From contig CALHUI010000004.1 in the NCBI GenBank assembly GCA_938039675.1, forward strand, positions 62,001 through 126,000: a stretch of DNA of 64,000 nt. The letters are read 5' to 3'. This document shows, in pieces, positions 25,116-33,168 of the stretch (position 1 is its first letter; every line of letters starts with the position of its first letter). Made by a program: the position numbers and the translations under genes. The stretch comes from an uncultured Cytophagales bacterium (GTDB taxonomy: Bacteria > Bacteroidota > Bacteroidia > Cytophagales > Thermoflexibacteraceae). Under the pieces are notes generated by a model, which worked only from the letters and a program-made list of their open reading frames with translations, was not told the origin of the DNA and did not search any database.

Positions 25116-25862
25116 TTGAGTAGTTTTTTAAGGCATATCAGTAACTGGTTCAGGGCCTACTCGTCGGAAGATAAGGTACTGTTGAAAGCCATTCAACAGA
25201 TTACAGGCAACAAGCCCTCCAATCTGCAACTCTACAAACTTGCCCTGATTCACAGCTCGGTGGCAAAAGAGATGCGCGACGGCTACCGCGAATCTAACGA
25301 ACGCCTCGAGTATTTAGGCGATGCCATACTGGGGGCAGTAGTTGCCGAATACCTGTTTAAAAAATATCCCTACAGGGATGAGGGGTTTCTCACCGAAATT
25401 CGCTCGCGAATTGTCAGCCGCGAATCTCTGAATTTGCTTGCCCGCAAAATCGGCCTTGATAACTTGGTTGTGTACGATGCCAAGCGCAGCAAATCCTCTC
25501 CGCAATCGTTTAAATATTTGTACGGAGATGCAATGGAGGCATTCGTAGGGGCTGTCTTTTTAGACAAAGGCTTTCATTTTTGCAGGCGGTTTATCATAGA
25601 AAAATTGCTGGGCAACCATTTTGATATGGACGAGGTAGTTGAAACCGATACCAACTACAAAAGCCGGCTGATAGAATGGGCGCAACGCAATAACAAACAA
25701 GTGCGTTTTGAACTGCTGTCGGAGCGTGCACATGGCTCACAGCGTCAGTTCAAAGTGCAGGTAATTTTGGATGGTGAAGAGGTTTCGCGCGGCAACGGTT
25801 ACAGCAAGAAAAAAGCCGAGCAGGATGCTGCCCGCAAAGCCTGTGAACAATTTGCCATTTGA
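25116..25862 (+). CDS. rnc: Ribonuclease III
   Basis: This 248-residue protein starts with TTG, 12 bases after the fabF stop; no ATG precedes the catalytic domain. The signature NERLEYLGDAILGAVVAEYL carries the metal-binding acidic residues, with the second acidic pair in GDAMEAFVGAVFLDKG. The double-stranded-RNA-binding domain fills the C-terminal third (NYKSRLIEWAQ to KKAEQDAARKACEQF). It processes rRNA precursors and structured mRNAs. Confidence 0.95.
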   Translation: MSSFLRHISNWFRAYSSEDKVLLKAIQQITGNKPSNLQLYKLALIHSSVAKEMRDGYRESNERLEYLGDAILGAVVAEYLFKKYPYRDEGFLTEIRSRIVSRESLNLLARKIGLDNLVVYDAKRSKSSPQSFKYLYGDAMEAFVGAVFLDKGFHFCRRFIIEKLLGNHFDMDEVVETDTNYKSRLIEWAQRNNKQVRFELLSERAHGSQRQFKVQVILDGEEVSRGNGYSKKKAEQDAARKACEQFAI

Positions 25863-25900
25863 CAGAAAGCTGCGATTTTCTATTGCTGTTTGAAATAAGG

Positions 25901-25937
25901 AAGCCTGCTTGTATAATACTAAAGCAGGCGTTTTTGT
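25901..25937 (+). terminator. Terminator of acpP-fabF-rnc
   Basis: GCCTGCTT and AAGCAGGC form an eight-pair stem followed by GTTTTTG on the plus strand, about 40 bases after the rnc stop. Confidence 0.75.
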
Positions 25938-25959
25938 TTGATGTTGAGCTGCTATTGAA

Positions 25960-26583
25960 TTACTTTTTGTTGCTTTCTACCGGTTTAGCCGATTTTGCAT
26001 AACGTTCGTTCAGGCCTTTCAGAATATCGTCGGTAACGTCTAATTTATCATTGGCCAGCAAGATGCCGCCGCCTTTGGTATAACCCAAGATATACTGATA
26101 CTTTTTATCCTTGTTGTATTCTTTCAGATAGGCCATCAAGCTGTCATACAGGCGGTTATTCAGCACTTTCTCTTCTTCCAGCAAACCTGCCATGATAGTT
26201 TCACGGTAGGCAATAAGTTCCTGCTCTTTCTGACCCAGCGTTTGCTGAGCTTCTTTGATTTGGTTATTGGTCATCAAACCTGCCTGAATACGCTTCTCTA
26301 TGCTGCTGGCTTCCTGCTGCAAAGACTGACCGCGTGAGATTAACTGCCGCTCGGCTTTACCTTTTTTTTCTGCCAACTCATTTTGCATGTCTTCAAAAAA
26401 CTTGTAGTTGCTCAGCAATGAGTCGGTATTAATATAGGCTATCATGACTCCGCCCTGTCCTTCGCCTGCAACAGGAGTTGAATTAGTGCCGGATTCTTTA
26501 CCGGAAAAGTGCAGATAGTATAAAAACCCAACTGCAACAACCAATACGATATTGAGTATAAGAGATAAAGAGTTGTTATTCAC
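25960..26583 (-). CDS. OmpH/Skp-like periplasmic chaperone, membrane-tethered
   Basis: The GTG at 26583 (VNNNSLSLILNIVLVVAVGF) is chosen: the promoter -7 box lies inside the longer frame that begins at a TTG at 26640. The product is 207 residues with an N-terminal hydrophobic helix (residues ~5-23) that may stay as an anchor, since no clean cleavage site follows. The body is a long helical hairpin typical of OmpH (AYINTDSLLSNYKFFEDMQ, then QKEQELIAYRETIMAGLLEEE). The family holds unfolded outer-membrane proteins in the periplasm. Confidence 0.85.
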   Translation of the reverse strand: MNNNSLSLILNIVLVVAVGFLYYLHFSGKESGTNSTPVAGEGQGGVMIAYINTDSLLSNYKFFEDMQNELAEKKGKAERQLISRGQSLQQEASSIEKRIQAGLMTNNQIKEAQQTLGQKEQELIAYRETIMAGLLEEEKVLNNRLYDSLMAYLKEYNKDKKYQYILGYTKGGGILLANDKLDVTDDILKGLNERYAKSAKPVESNKK

Positions 26584-26622
26584 GCGAAATATAGATTTAA
26601 GGTGATACAAAATTTTAGCGGA

Positions 26623-26651
26623 CAAATATATGCAAAACAATGAGCATCAAA
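26623..26651 (-). promoter_or_regulatory. Promoter of the OmpH-like gene
   Basis: On the minus strand TTTTTTG is followed after 17 bases by TATATTTG (26623-26630), an exact -7 match. The -33 TTTG is made from the T-tract of the ftsH terminator just upstream. The start would be near 26617, about 35 nt before the GTG. Confidence 0.65.
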
Positions 26652-26684
26652 AAAGGGAGCTTTACATAGCAGCTCCCTTTTTTT
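26649..26684 (-). terminator. Terminator of rsfS-ftsH
   Basis: GGGAGCT and AGCTCCC pair around a short loop, with A-rich and T-rich flanks on both sides. On the minus strand the stem is followed by TTTTTTG. It begins about 30 bases past the ftsH stop. Confidence 0.8.
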
Positions 26685-26712
26685 ACCCTGTAAACAAATG
26701 ACTTATATCCAA

Positions 26713-28731
26713 TTAACCTTCGCTTTCCGCATTTGCACTGCCGGCAGTAGCAGATTCGGATATTTGCGGAGAGCTTTGCGTATAGGCTTCGTAGGTTGTT
26801 TGATGCGCAAAAGGACGCTTACCAATTAACCGCTCGATGTCGCTCTGGAAAATAATTTCCTTGGAGAGGAGTTCCTGAGCTATTACTTCAAGTTCATGGC
26901 GCTTACTAATGAGCAGGTTCTTGGTGCGTTGATACGCTCCATCCACCAATTTTTTCACCTCATCGTCAATCAGTTTTGCAGTTGATTCGGAGTAAGGCTT
27001 CTCAAACATGTAATCTGAGCGCTTAGAGTCGTAAAACGATATGTTGCCGATTTTATCGTTCATGCCATAAACGGAAACCATGCTGTAAGCCATCTTGGTA
27101 ACACGTTCCAAGTCGCTGAGTGCTCCTGTAGAGATTTTACCAAACACTACGTCTTCCGCAGCTCTTCCGCCCAGTGTCATACACATCTCATCAATCAACT
27201 GCTCGGTTGTGTAGAGAAACTGTTCTTTGGGCAGGTATTGTGCATAGCCCAGTGCAGCTACACCACGCGGCACAATGCTTACTTTTACCAACGGGTCGGC
27301 ATGTTCCAAAAACCAACCGGCAATGGCGTGCCCTGCTTCGTGATAGGCAACAATTTTCTTTTCTTCGGGAGAAATGATTTTGTTTTTCTTCTCCAAGCCG
27401 CCAATCACGCGGTCAATGGCATCTTGGAAGTCTTTCATTTCAATTTTCTTCTTATCGTGGCGCGCTGCAATCAGAGCGGCTTCGTTGCAAACGTTGGCAA
27501 TTTCTGCACCTGCAAACCCCGGGGTCTGTGCAGCAAGTTTTTTAATATCTACATCTTCCCCAAGTTTGAGAGGCTTCATGTGTACGCGGAAAATAGCTTC
27601 GCGGCCAATGATATCGGGCTTGTCCACGCTGATTTGACGGTCGAAGCGACCAGGACGCAGCAACGCGCTGTCCAATACATCGGGGCGGTTGGTAGCAGCC
27701 AGAATGATAACACCGGAGTCTGTTCCGAAACCGTCCATTTCAACCAGCAGCGAGTTTAAGGTATTTTCGCGTTCATCGTTAGCGCCCGGCATGGTACCCT
27801 TGCCGCGCGAGCGACCAATGGCATCTATTTCATCAATAAATACTATGCAAGGGGCTTTTTCCTTAGCCTGTTTGAAAAGGTCGCGGACACGGGCAGCACC
27901 CACACCGACAAACATTTCTACGAAGTCGGAACCGGAAAGGCTGAAGAAGGGAACGCCTGCCTCGCCTGCCACAGCTTTGGCAAGCAGGGTTTTACCTGTT
28001 CCCGGAGGGCCTACCAGCAAACAACCTTTAGGTATTTTACCACCCAAGTTGGTGTATTTGGCAGGGTTTTTCAAGAAATCTACAATTTCCTCTACTTCCT
28101 GTTTGGCTTCGTCCAGACCTGCCACATCAGCGAAAGTAACTTTCACTTTGTTTTCTGCATCAAACAAGGCTGCACGCGACTTGCCGATATTGAAAATCTG
28201 TCCGCCGGGGCCTGCGCCTGTCATACGACGCATGAGGAAATAAAAGCCGAAAACGAGCAGAAACAGAAAGCCCCATGTCCAAAACAGATTGGTAAAATCT
28301 GGCCTGTCGTTATCGGTGGAGTATTCCAGTCGCTTGTCGCGCGGAATGTCTTTCTGGATTTCATCCAAATCGTTGAGAAATTTTTCATCGGAAGCGATGT
28401 TGAACTTGTAATGAGGCCCTTGCATAAGGGCCATGGGGCTGCGTTGGGCGAACTCTTCCCTGTACTCGGGCTTATTAAGTGCCTCAACTGTCAGATATAC
28501 TTCTACAAAGCGTTTGTTAACGATGATTACATTCTTAACATCGCCCGCAGTTAGCATTTGCTCAAATCGCTTTTGCGTAATGCTGATGGTAGGAACTGCC
28601 CTGTTGAAGTAGTATAAAGAGGAGACTACACCAATAATGAGAATAAGCAACCATATTTGGTAGTTATTTTTCGGCGTAGGCCTTGGAATGATTGGGGGTT
28701 TCTTCTGATTATTATCCTGATTATTTGCCAT
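26713..28731 (-). CDS. ftsH: ATP-dependent zinc metalloprotease FtsH
   Basis: The ATG at 28731 ([13 protein letters not shown]) gives 672 residues; the frame extends 23 codons upstream to a TTG but without a family-like N-terminus. Two transmembrane helices flank a periplasmic segment ([19 protein letters not shown] and [13 protein letters not shown]). The AAA module shows [18 protein letters not shown] and the arginine-finger region RPGRFDRQ. The zinc site is HEAGH with a downstream acidic ligand. FtsH degrades misfolded membrane and short-lived cytoplasmic proteins. It follows rsfS by 69 bases. Confidence 0.96.
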   Translation of the reverse strand: MANNQDNNQKKPPIIPRPTPKNNYQIWLLILIIGVVSSLYYFNRAVPTISITQKRFEQMLTAGDVKNVIIVNKRFVEVYLTVEALNKPEYREEFAQRSPMALMQGPHYKFNIASDEKFLNDLDEIQKDIPRDKRLEYSTDNDRPDFTNLFWTWGFLFLLVFGFYFLMRRMTGAGPGGQIFNIGKSRAALFDAENKVKVTFADVAGLDEAKQEVEEIVDFLKNPAKYTNLGGKIPKGCLLVGPPGTGKTLLAKAVAGEAGVPFFSLSGSDFVEMFVGVGAARVRDLFKQAKEKAPCIVFIDEIDAIGRSRGKGTMPGANDERENTLNSLLVEMDGFGTDSGVIILAATNRPDVLDSALLRPGRFDRQISVDKPDIIGREAIFRVHMKPLKLGEDVDIKKLAAQTPGFAGAEIANVCNEAALIAARHDKKKIEMKDFQDAIDRVIGGLEKKNKIISPEEKKIVAYHEAGHAIAGWFLEHADPLVKVSIVPRGVAALGYAQYLPKEQFLYTTEQLIDEMCMTLGGRAAEDVVFGKISTGALSDLERVTKMAYSMVSVYGMNDKIGNISFYDSKRSDYMFEKPYSESTAKLIDDEVKKLVDGAYQRTKNLLISKRHELEVIAQELLSKEIIFQSDIERLIGKRPFAHQTTYEAYTQSSPQISESATAGSANAESEG

Positions 28732-28800
28732 TGTATCAAATGCCTCAAAAGGTGTGGCTGTTATGCCGAATAAACAAACATAAAAAGGTGAATGTTTCAA

Positions 28801-29208
28801 TTAGGAATGTGAGGGAGAAAACGCCGAATTTTCTATGTGGATGGTTTCAGCATCACCCCACAGTTCTTCCAAACCATAAAACTGTCTCCTGTCTTTTTTA
28901 AAAATATGGGCTACCACATTTACGTAATCCAGCAAAATCCACTCGCAATTGGCTTTGCCTTCTTTTTGCCAAGGCCATTCGCCTAAGTGTTTGTGCACCT
29001 GTTCTTCTACCGAGTTCATCAGGGCTTCTACCTGTGTGTCGGAATTACCGGAACAGATTACAAAATAATCAGTTACCGCATTTTTGGCTTTTCGCAGGTC
29101 CATAACCACTACGTCTATGCCTTTTTTTTCTAACATGCCTTTAGCAATAATCCGACTTAACATTTCCGCATCGGCTTGTTTCTTTTTTGCTTGGATTCCT
29201 TGTGTCAT
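28801..29208 (-). CDS. rsfS: Ribosomal silencing factor RsfS
   Basis: This 135-residue protein matches the RsfS/Iojap family: DYFVICSGNSDTQVEAL, EGKANCEWILLDYVNVVAHIF and YGLEELWGDAE are all recognisable. It binds L14 on the large subunit and blocks subunit joining when nutrients are scarce. The N-terminal ~15 residues are Lys/Gln-rich. The rsfS-ftsH order next to a divergent birA is familiar in Bacteroidota. Confidence 0.95.
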   Translation of the reverse strand: MTQGIQAKKKQADAEMLSRIIAKGMLEKKGIDVVVMDLRKAKNAVTDYFVICSGNSDTQVEALMNSVEEQVHKHLGEWPWQKEGKANCEWILLDYVNVVAHIFKKDRRQFYGLEELWGDAETIHIENSAFSPSHS

Positions 29209-29245
29209 GCAGTAGTTGAGGAGGTACTTGTTACTACGGTTGATT

Positions 29246-29253
29246 TAACTTTG
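29246..29253 (+). promoter_or_regulatory. -7 element of the birA promoter
   Basis: TAACTTTG is an exact TAnnTTTG match followed by C, with TTG 15 bases upstream. It predicts a start near 29259 and a leader of about 20 nt before the TTG start codon. Confidence 0.6.
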
Positions 29254-29261
29254 CGTTCATA

Positions 29262-29269
29262 CAAAAATA
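29262..29269 (-). promoter_or_regulatory. -7 element of the rsfS-ftsH promoter
   Basis: The minus strand reads TATTTTTG, an exact match. The predicted start near 29256 gives a leader of about 48 nt. It interleaves with the divergent birA promoter only eight bases away. Confidence 0.55.
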
Positions 29270-29278
29270 CATTTTTTC

Positions 29279-30052
29279 TTGTACAAAATTGTTGCTGATA
29301 CCTTATTCACGGGTAAAAAAGTCGTTCATTTGCCAACTTGTCAGTCTACCAATGACACAGCGGCAGAGTTTATACAGTCTGGCCGTGCCATTGCCGGTAT
29401 GGTAATTATTGCTGACGGTCAGACTAAAGGCAGGGGGCAGCGCGGCAACAGTTGGCAGGCGACTCCTGGTTTAAATCTGACCTTGTCGCTCATATGGTCG
29501 CCTTCGTTTATAGGTGCTGCCGATTCTTTTATGCTGAATATGGCTGTTTCGCTTGCCATAGCCGAAACAGTTGCGCATTTTTTGCCCGATGCAGCAGTAA
29601 CCGTTAAGTGGCCTAATGATATTTATGCAAATGGGCAGAAAATATGCGGCACGCTGATTGAAAACACTTTGCAAGGCGCGCAAATTCGTTACAGCATTGT
29701 TGGTATTGGCCTGAATGTAAACCAGACTGATTTTAACGGGATATTTGCCACTTCCTTAAAGTTGGTTTCAGGGCAGCAGCAGTCGCTACCCGAAGTGTTT
29801 GATTTTTTGATGTGTCGATTAGAAAAGCGTTATTTACAGTTGCAAACACAAGGCAGCACACCCATCAGACAGGCCTATCTGAACAGGCTGTATCGCAGGG
29901 GGCAACCTGCCACTTACACCGATTTGCGGACTGATGTGCCCGTCATTTTTGAAGGTATTATTGAAGATATTGATACGGCAGGCCGCCTGTTAATGCGCAC
30001 GCAAAACAGCATAGAAATTTTTGACCTAAAACAAATTCAGTTTAACGCCTAA
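29279..30052 (+). CDS. birA: Biotin-[acetyl-CoA-carboxylase] ligase
   Basis: This 257-residue protein starts with TTG (TTG TAC AAA), since no ATG precedes the conserved core. CQSTNDTAAE, GRGQRGNSWQ (biotinyl-AMP loop) and VKWPNDIY (active-site Lys) are present, followed by the small SH3-like C-terminal domain. It lacks the N-terminal DNA-binding domain of E. coli BirA, so it is ligase only and not a repressor. It biotinylates the BCCP subunit of acetyl-CoA carboxylase. Confidence 0.94.
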   Translation: MYKIVADTLFTGKKVVHLPTCQSTNDTAAEFIQSGRAIAGMVIIADGQTKGRGQRGNSWQATPGLNLTLSLIWSPSFIGAADSFMLNMAVSLAIAETVAHFLPDAAVTVKWPNDIYANGQKICGTLIENTLQGAQIRYSIVGIGLNVNQTDFNGIFATSLKLVSGQQQSLPEVFDFLMCRLEKRYLQLQTQGSTPIRQAYLNRLYRRGQPATYTDLRTDVPVIFEGIIEDIDTAGRLLMRTQNSIEIFDLKQIQFNA

Positions 30053-30125
30053 TGTTTATACATCTTTTGTATGGCTGTTTGCGTATGTATTTCGGTTGTG
30101 CATTTAATAAACCGCTGTATAAAGA

Positions 30126-31001
30126 ATGAAAAGAAAAGTAGCCTTAGTATTATCCAGTGGCGGCTCACGCGGGCTGGCTCATGCAGGGGTCATTCAGGCG
30201 CTCGAAGCGCAGGGTTTTCATATCTCATCGGTAGCAGGGTCTTCCATTGGGGCTGTTATCGGCGGCTTATATGCAATGGGGCAACTGGATACCTACACCG
30301 AATGGATTAAAAGACTCAACAAACGCGACATTTGGGGGTTAATGGACTTTACACTTGCGCCGCACGGCCTGATTAAGGGAGAAAAAGTTTTTGAAAAGAT
30401 GAAAACTTTTATCCCTGATATGCTCATAGAAGACATGCGGATTCCTTATACTGCCGTAGCAACAGATATCCTTAACGAGCGGGAGGTTGTTTTTAACAAG
30501 GGCAGTTTTTACGATGCCGCGCGTGCTTCTATTGCCATTCCGGCGGTAATTACGCCCGTCAGGCATGATGATACATTTTTGATTGACGGCGGTGTGCTCA
30601 ATCCCGTGCCGATAGATTTTGTTCACCGAACCGGCGATGAGTTGTTGGTTGTGGTGAATCTGTATGGAGAGCCAACGGCCAAAGTGCCTAAAAAATTATT
30701 ACCCGAGCCTCCGGAAAACGGAGGCGCGAATAATTTCAGCTTGAACGGTTTGTTCAGCAGACTTTCAAGGCTGGCTTCTTCTGCCGACAAGCAGAGTATC
30801 GGCTACTATTCGCTGATTTCTGCCTCGTCTTCGGCAATGGTACGGCGCATGGCACAACTGACTATAGAGCGCCATCAGCCCGATATTGTGATTGATGTAC
30901 CGGCAGATTCGGCAGGCACTTTTGAGTTTTTCAAAGCCTCCGAACTCATTGAACTCGGCAGAGAACTTGCCTTTGAGGCCATTGGAGCGTTTGTACAGTA
31001 G
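30126..31001 (+). CDS. Patatin-like phospholipase (RssA type)
   Basis: This 291-residue protein has the patatin catalytic parts: oxyanion loop SGGSRGLAHAG (residues ~10-21), nucleophile Ser40 in GSSIG and the DGGVLNP motif with the dyad aspartate. No signal peptide is seen, so it should be cytosolic or peripheral, hydrolysing acyl esters of phospholipids. The length fits bacterial RssA-type patatins. It stands alone and ends at a bidirectional terminator. Confidence 0.92.
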   Translation: MKRKVALVLSSGGSRGLAHAGVIQALEAQGFHISSVAGSSIGAVIGGLYAMGQLDTYTEWIKRLNKRDIWGLMDFTLAPHGLIKGEKVFEKMKTFIPDMLIEDMRIPYTAVATDILNEREVVFNKGSFYDAARASIAIPAVITPVRHDDTFLIDGGVLNPVPIDFVHRTGDELLVVVNLYGEPTAKVPKKLLPEPPENGGANNFSLNGLFSRLSRLASSADKQSIGYYSLISASSSAMVRRMAQLTIERHQPDIVIDVPADSAGTFEFFKASELIELGRELAFEAIGAFVQ

Positions 31002-31011
31002 ATTGCCGTGG

Positions 31012-31057
31012 CAATAAAAAAATCCTGACGAGCACTGTGCCTATCAGGATTTTTTAT
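31012..31057. terminator. Bidirectional terminator between the patatin and transaldolase genes
   Basis: AAAAAATCCTGA and TCAGGATTTTTT pair over 12 bases, giving T-tracts on both strands. It sits between two convergent genes. Confidence 0.85.
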
Positions 31058-31080
31058 GCAATTTTTACTTATTGGGCAAC

Positions 31081-32094
31081 TTAGCTCAGTTTTACAATAT
31101 CCTGAACGTCAATCATACCGACTGCCGTGTTGCCATTGGCTACTACGATGGTGTCCACTTTACTTTTCTTGAAAAGCTCGGAAGCCTCAAACAGGAGAGC
31201 ATCGGCCTGAATAGTAACGGGTTGTTTAAAGGTCAGTTCACCCATTTTCTTGTGCAAAATAGCCTCGCCGTGTTCCAGATTGCGGCGCAGGTCGCCATCG
31301 GTAAATACCCCTCTTATGGTGCCATCGGCCTCAACAACCGTTACTGCACCAAATCCGGCCTTAGTCATTACTACAATGGCCTCCATCACCGAATGATACG
31401 CCTGTACTACCGGATTTTCGCTGCTCATCACATCTTTCACACGCATGGTCATCAGTTTGGTATGTTCCATGAACTGCTGTGTGCCAATGGTTGTGAAGTT
31501 ATTTTCGGTGAGCGATTTCATCACTTTCCATGGAACGGTGCAAGTGTGTACGCCTATATTAATCGCATTGCGAACGTGCTCGGCATGGCGCACGGAAGAG
31601 AACATTATTTTAGAGTCGTAGCCGTAATAATTGACGGCCTCTACGCACTGTTCTACCAGCGCCAGCGCATCATGTCCTTGGTCTTGCAGGCGACCTACGA
31701 GCGGGCAAACGTAAGTTGCGCCGGCAGCCATTGCCATATAGGCCTGTTGCAGCGTATAAACCAAGTGGATATTGACCATAATACCTTCGTTTGAGAGACG
31801 CTTGCAAGCCGTTACACCTTCCAAAGACACAGGTATTTTAAACACTGTTTTCTTGGGGTCTAAACCAATGCCAATGAGTCGTTTGGCTTCGTTGTAAATA
31901 GCGTCTGCCGTTTCACCGAGTGCTTCTACTTGCAAAATGGGCACCATTTGCGCCAGTTTCAGGATTGTACCGTCAATATCGGTAATGCCCTCGCGGTGCA
32001 TGAAGGTAGGCGTAGTAGTCAGGCCTGCCACAAAACCGAGCTTCATAGCTTGCTCAATTTCCTTGATATCAACCGAATCTAAATAAAGTTCCAT
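31081..32094 (-). CDS. Fructose-6-phosphate aldolase/transaldolase-like domain fused to a CBS pair
   Basis: This protein has 337 residues against ~215-220 for ordinary short transaldolases. Residues 1-~213 are the FSA/TalC-type barrel: MELYLDSVD at the start, Schiff-base Lys86 in VFKIPVSLEG, and CPLVGRLQDQG. Residues ~216-337 are two CBS domains (MRVKDVMSS; GVFTDGDLRRNLEHG; VVANGNTAVGMIDVQDI). The TDGDLRR segment resembles the CBS pair of arabinose-5-phosphate isomerases. The catalytic Asn28 of FSA (TTNP) is Thr28 here (TTTP), so the reaction may differ. CBS pairs bind nucleotides or sugar nucleotides, implying allosteric control. It is monocistronic with a strong promoter. Confidence 0.88.
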   Translation of the reverse strand: MELYLDSVDIKEIEQAMKLGFVAGLTTTPTFMHREGITDIDGTILKLAQMVPILQVEALGETADAIYNEAKRLIGIGLDPKKTVFKIPVSLEGVTACKRLSNEGIMVNIHLVYTLQQAYMAMAAGATYVCPLVGRLQDQGHDALALVEQCVEAVNYYGYDSKIMFSSVRHAEHVRNAINIGVHTCTVPWKVMKSLTENNFTTIGTQQFMEHTKLMTMRVKDVMSSENPVVQAYHSVMEAIVVMTKAGFGAVTVVEADGTIRGVFTDGDLRRNLEHGEAILHKKMGELTFKQPVTIQADALLFEASELFKKSKVDTIVVANGNTAVGMIDVQDIVKLS

Positions 32095-32135
32095 GCCGGT
32101 AAGCTAAATATGATTGTCATACAAAAATGCGGCTG

Positions 32136-32166
32136 CAAAGTTATGCCGAAATATGTGGCTGCCAAA
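32136..32166 (-). promoter_or_regulatory. Promoter of the transaldolase-CBS gene
   Basis: On the minus strand TTTG (32163-32166), a 19-base spacer and TAACTTTG (32136-32143) give a full match to the Bacteroidota consensus. The start is predicted near 32130, with a leader of about 36 nt. Confidence 0.72.
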
Positions 32167-32212
32167 TATTCGGGCAAATAAACCCTGCGATTCGGATACG
32201 AACAACAGCGGC

Positions 32213-32945
32213 TTACTGCTGCATGTTTTTGCAAAAATTTTGCTGTGGCAACTCTTTTTCGGCTTCCTTGCCAATGCAATGATTCCGTCGAGTGGATGTG
32301 GTAGATTTTTTCTTTGCCGGAGCGTGTGATGTTAGCATGGTCATCCTCGCCGTACTCTTCCGGCTCATGGAGTTTGATTACTTGTGCAGTACTGACAACA
32401 GCCTTTTAGAGCGTACTGCCAAAAGCGGGAAGGTCGCCGCTGCTACTGCGTTCTGCAATTAGCAAAGACTGAATAGGCTTCTCTTCGGGCGTGCAGGTAA
32501 GCAGCTCTACCGCCTGCTCAGCACTGTAAGGGTCGGCCTCATAGCTTTGAAATCAATCAGTACGGTAAGGGCAACGACCTGTTCGCTTACTTTCCATTGA
32601 TTGAGGGCATAGGCCTTCACTTTTACCGGTTCGCCGATGTCAAAAGGCGGGTTTGAATTGGCTTTGTACAGTGAATCCAAATACAAAAAGCAGCTGAGAT
32701 AATAAGCCCCGCCCTCATATGCTACCGCTTCGGTTACGTTGCGAAACAGCAGTTGCGGTGGTTTCTGCTGCAATAGGCTTTTCCGTTCGGTTCATCAGCG
32801 GCGTATCGGCGGTGTAGGGCAAATTTGCCTGCACAAAGTCGGCTAATACCGATGTTGCGCCCTCTGATGACGTGCTTTCTTCGGAAGAAAAGGCAGCAGT
32901 TGCCGGCAACAGGCAAGCACCAATCAGATGCAGAAATACCTTCAT
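32213..32945 (-). pseudogene. Decayed gene for an exported protein (frameshifts and an internal stop)
   Basis: Reading from an ATG at 32945, a signal-peptide start (MKVFLHLIGACLLPATAAFS) continues to about NRTEKP. The protein-like reading then moves to a second frame near 32780 (PPQLLFRNVTEAVAYEGG to VVALTVLID). Near 32550 it moves to a third frame (FQSYEADPYSAEQAVELL), which meets a TAA at 32406-32408. After that stop the same frame stays protein-like (AQVIKLHEPEEYGEDD). The end is uncertain; a TAA at 32213 closes one possible tail. No family is recognised. Either the gene is dead or the assembly has several indels here. Confidence 0.65.
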
Positions 32946-32973
32946 AGGCTTTTAGGTCGGATAAATGATGAAC

Positions 32974-33168
32974 TTATTTTTTCAATTGGTATTTGCGCCG
33001 CACCTGATTGATTTGATACAACTTCTGTGCAACAAAACTTTTGGGGTGCACCTGTGCAAATAATTGCATCCACTCGGCAAAAAGCTGCTGTTCGGCATGC
33101 GCCAGTGCTTCGCCGTCTATATTCTTACTTGCCAGAAACCGAATAAACTCTTCGCGAAGTTTTTCCAT
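32974..33168 (-). CDS. Small helical protein of unknown function, coupled to rfbB
   Basis: The ATG at 33168 overlaps the rfbB stop as TAATG, a classic coupling arrangement, and gives 64 residues. The frame is open 10 codons further to a TTG, but that would intrude into rfbB. The protein is charged and helical (MEKLREEFIRFLASKNIDG, late VRRKYQLKK). No domain is recognised. Confidence 0.6.
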   Translation of the reverse strand: MEKLREEFIRFLASKNIDGEALAHAEQQLFAEWMQLFAQVHPKSFVAQKLYQINQVRRKYQLKK

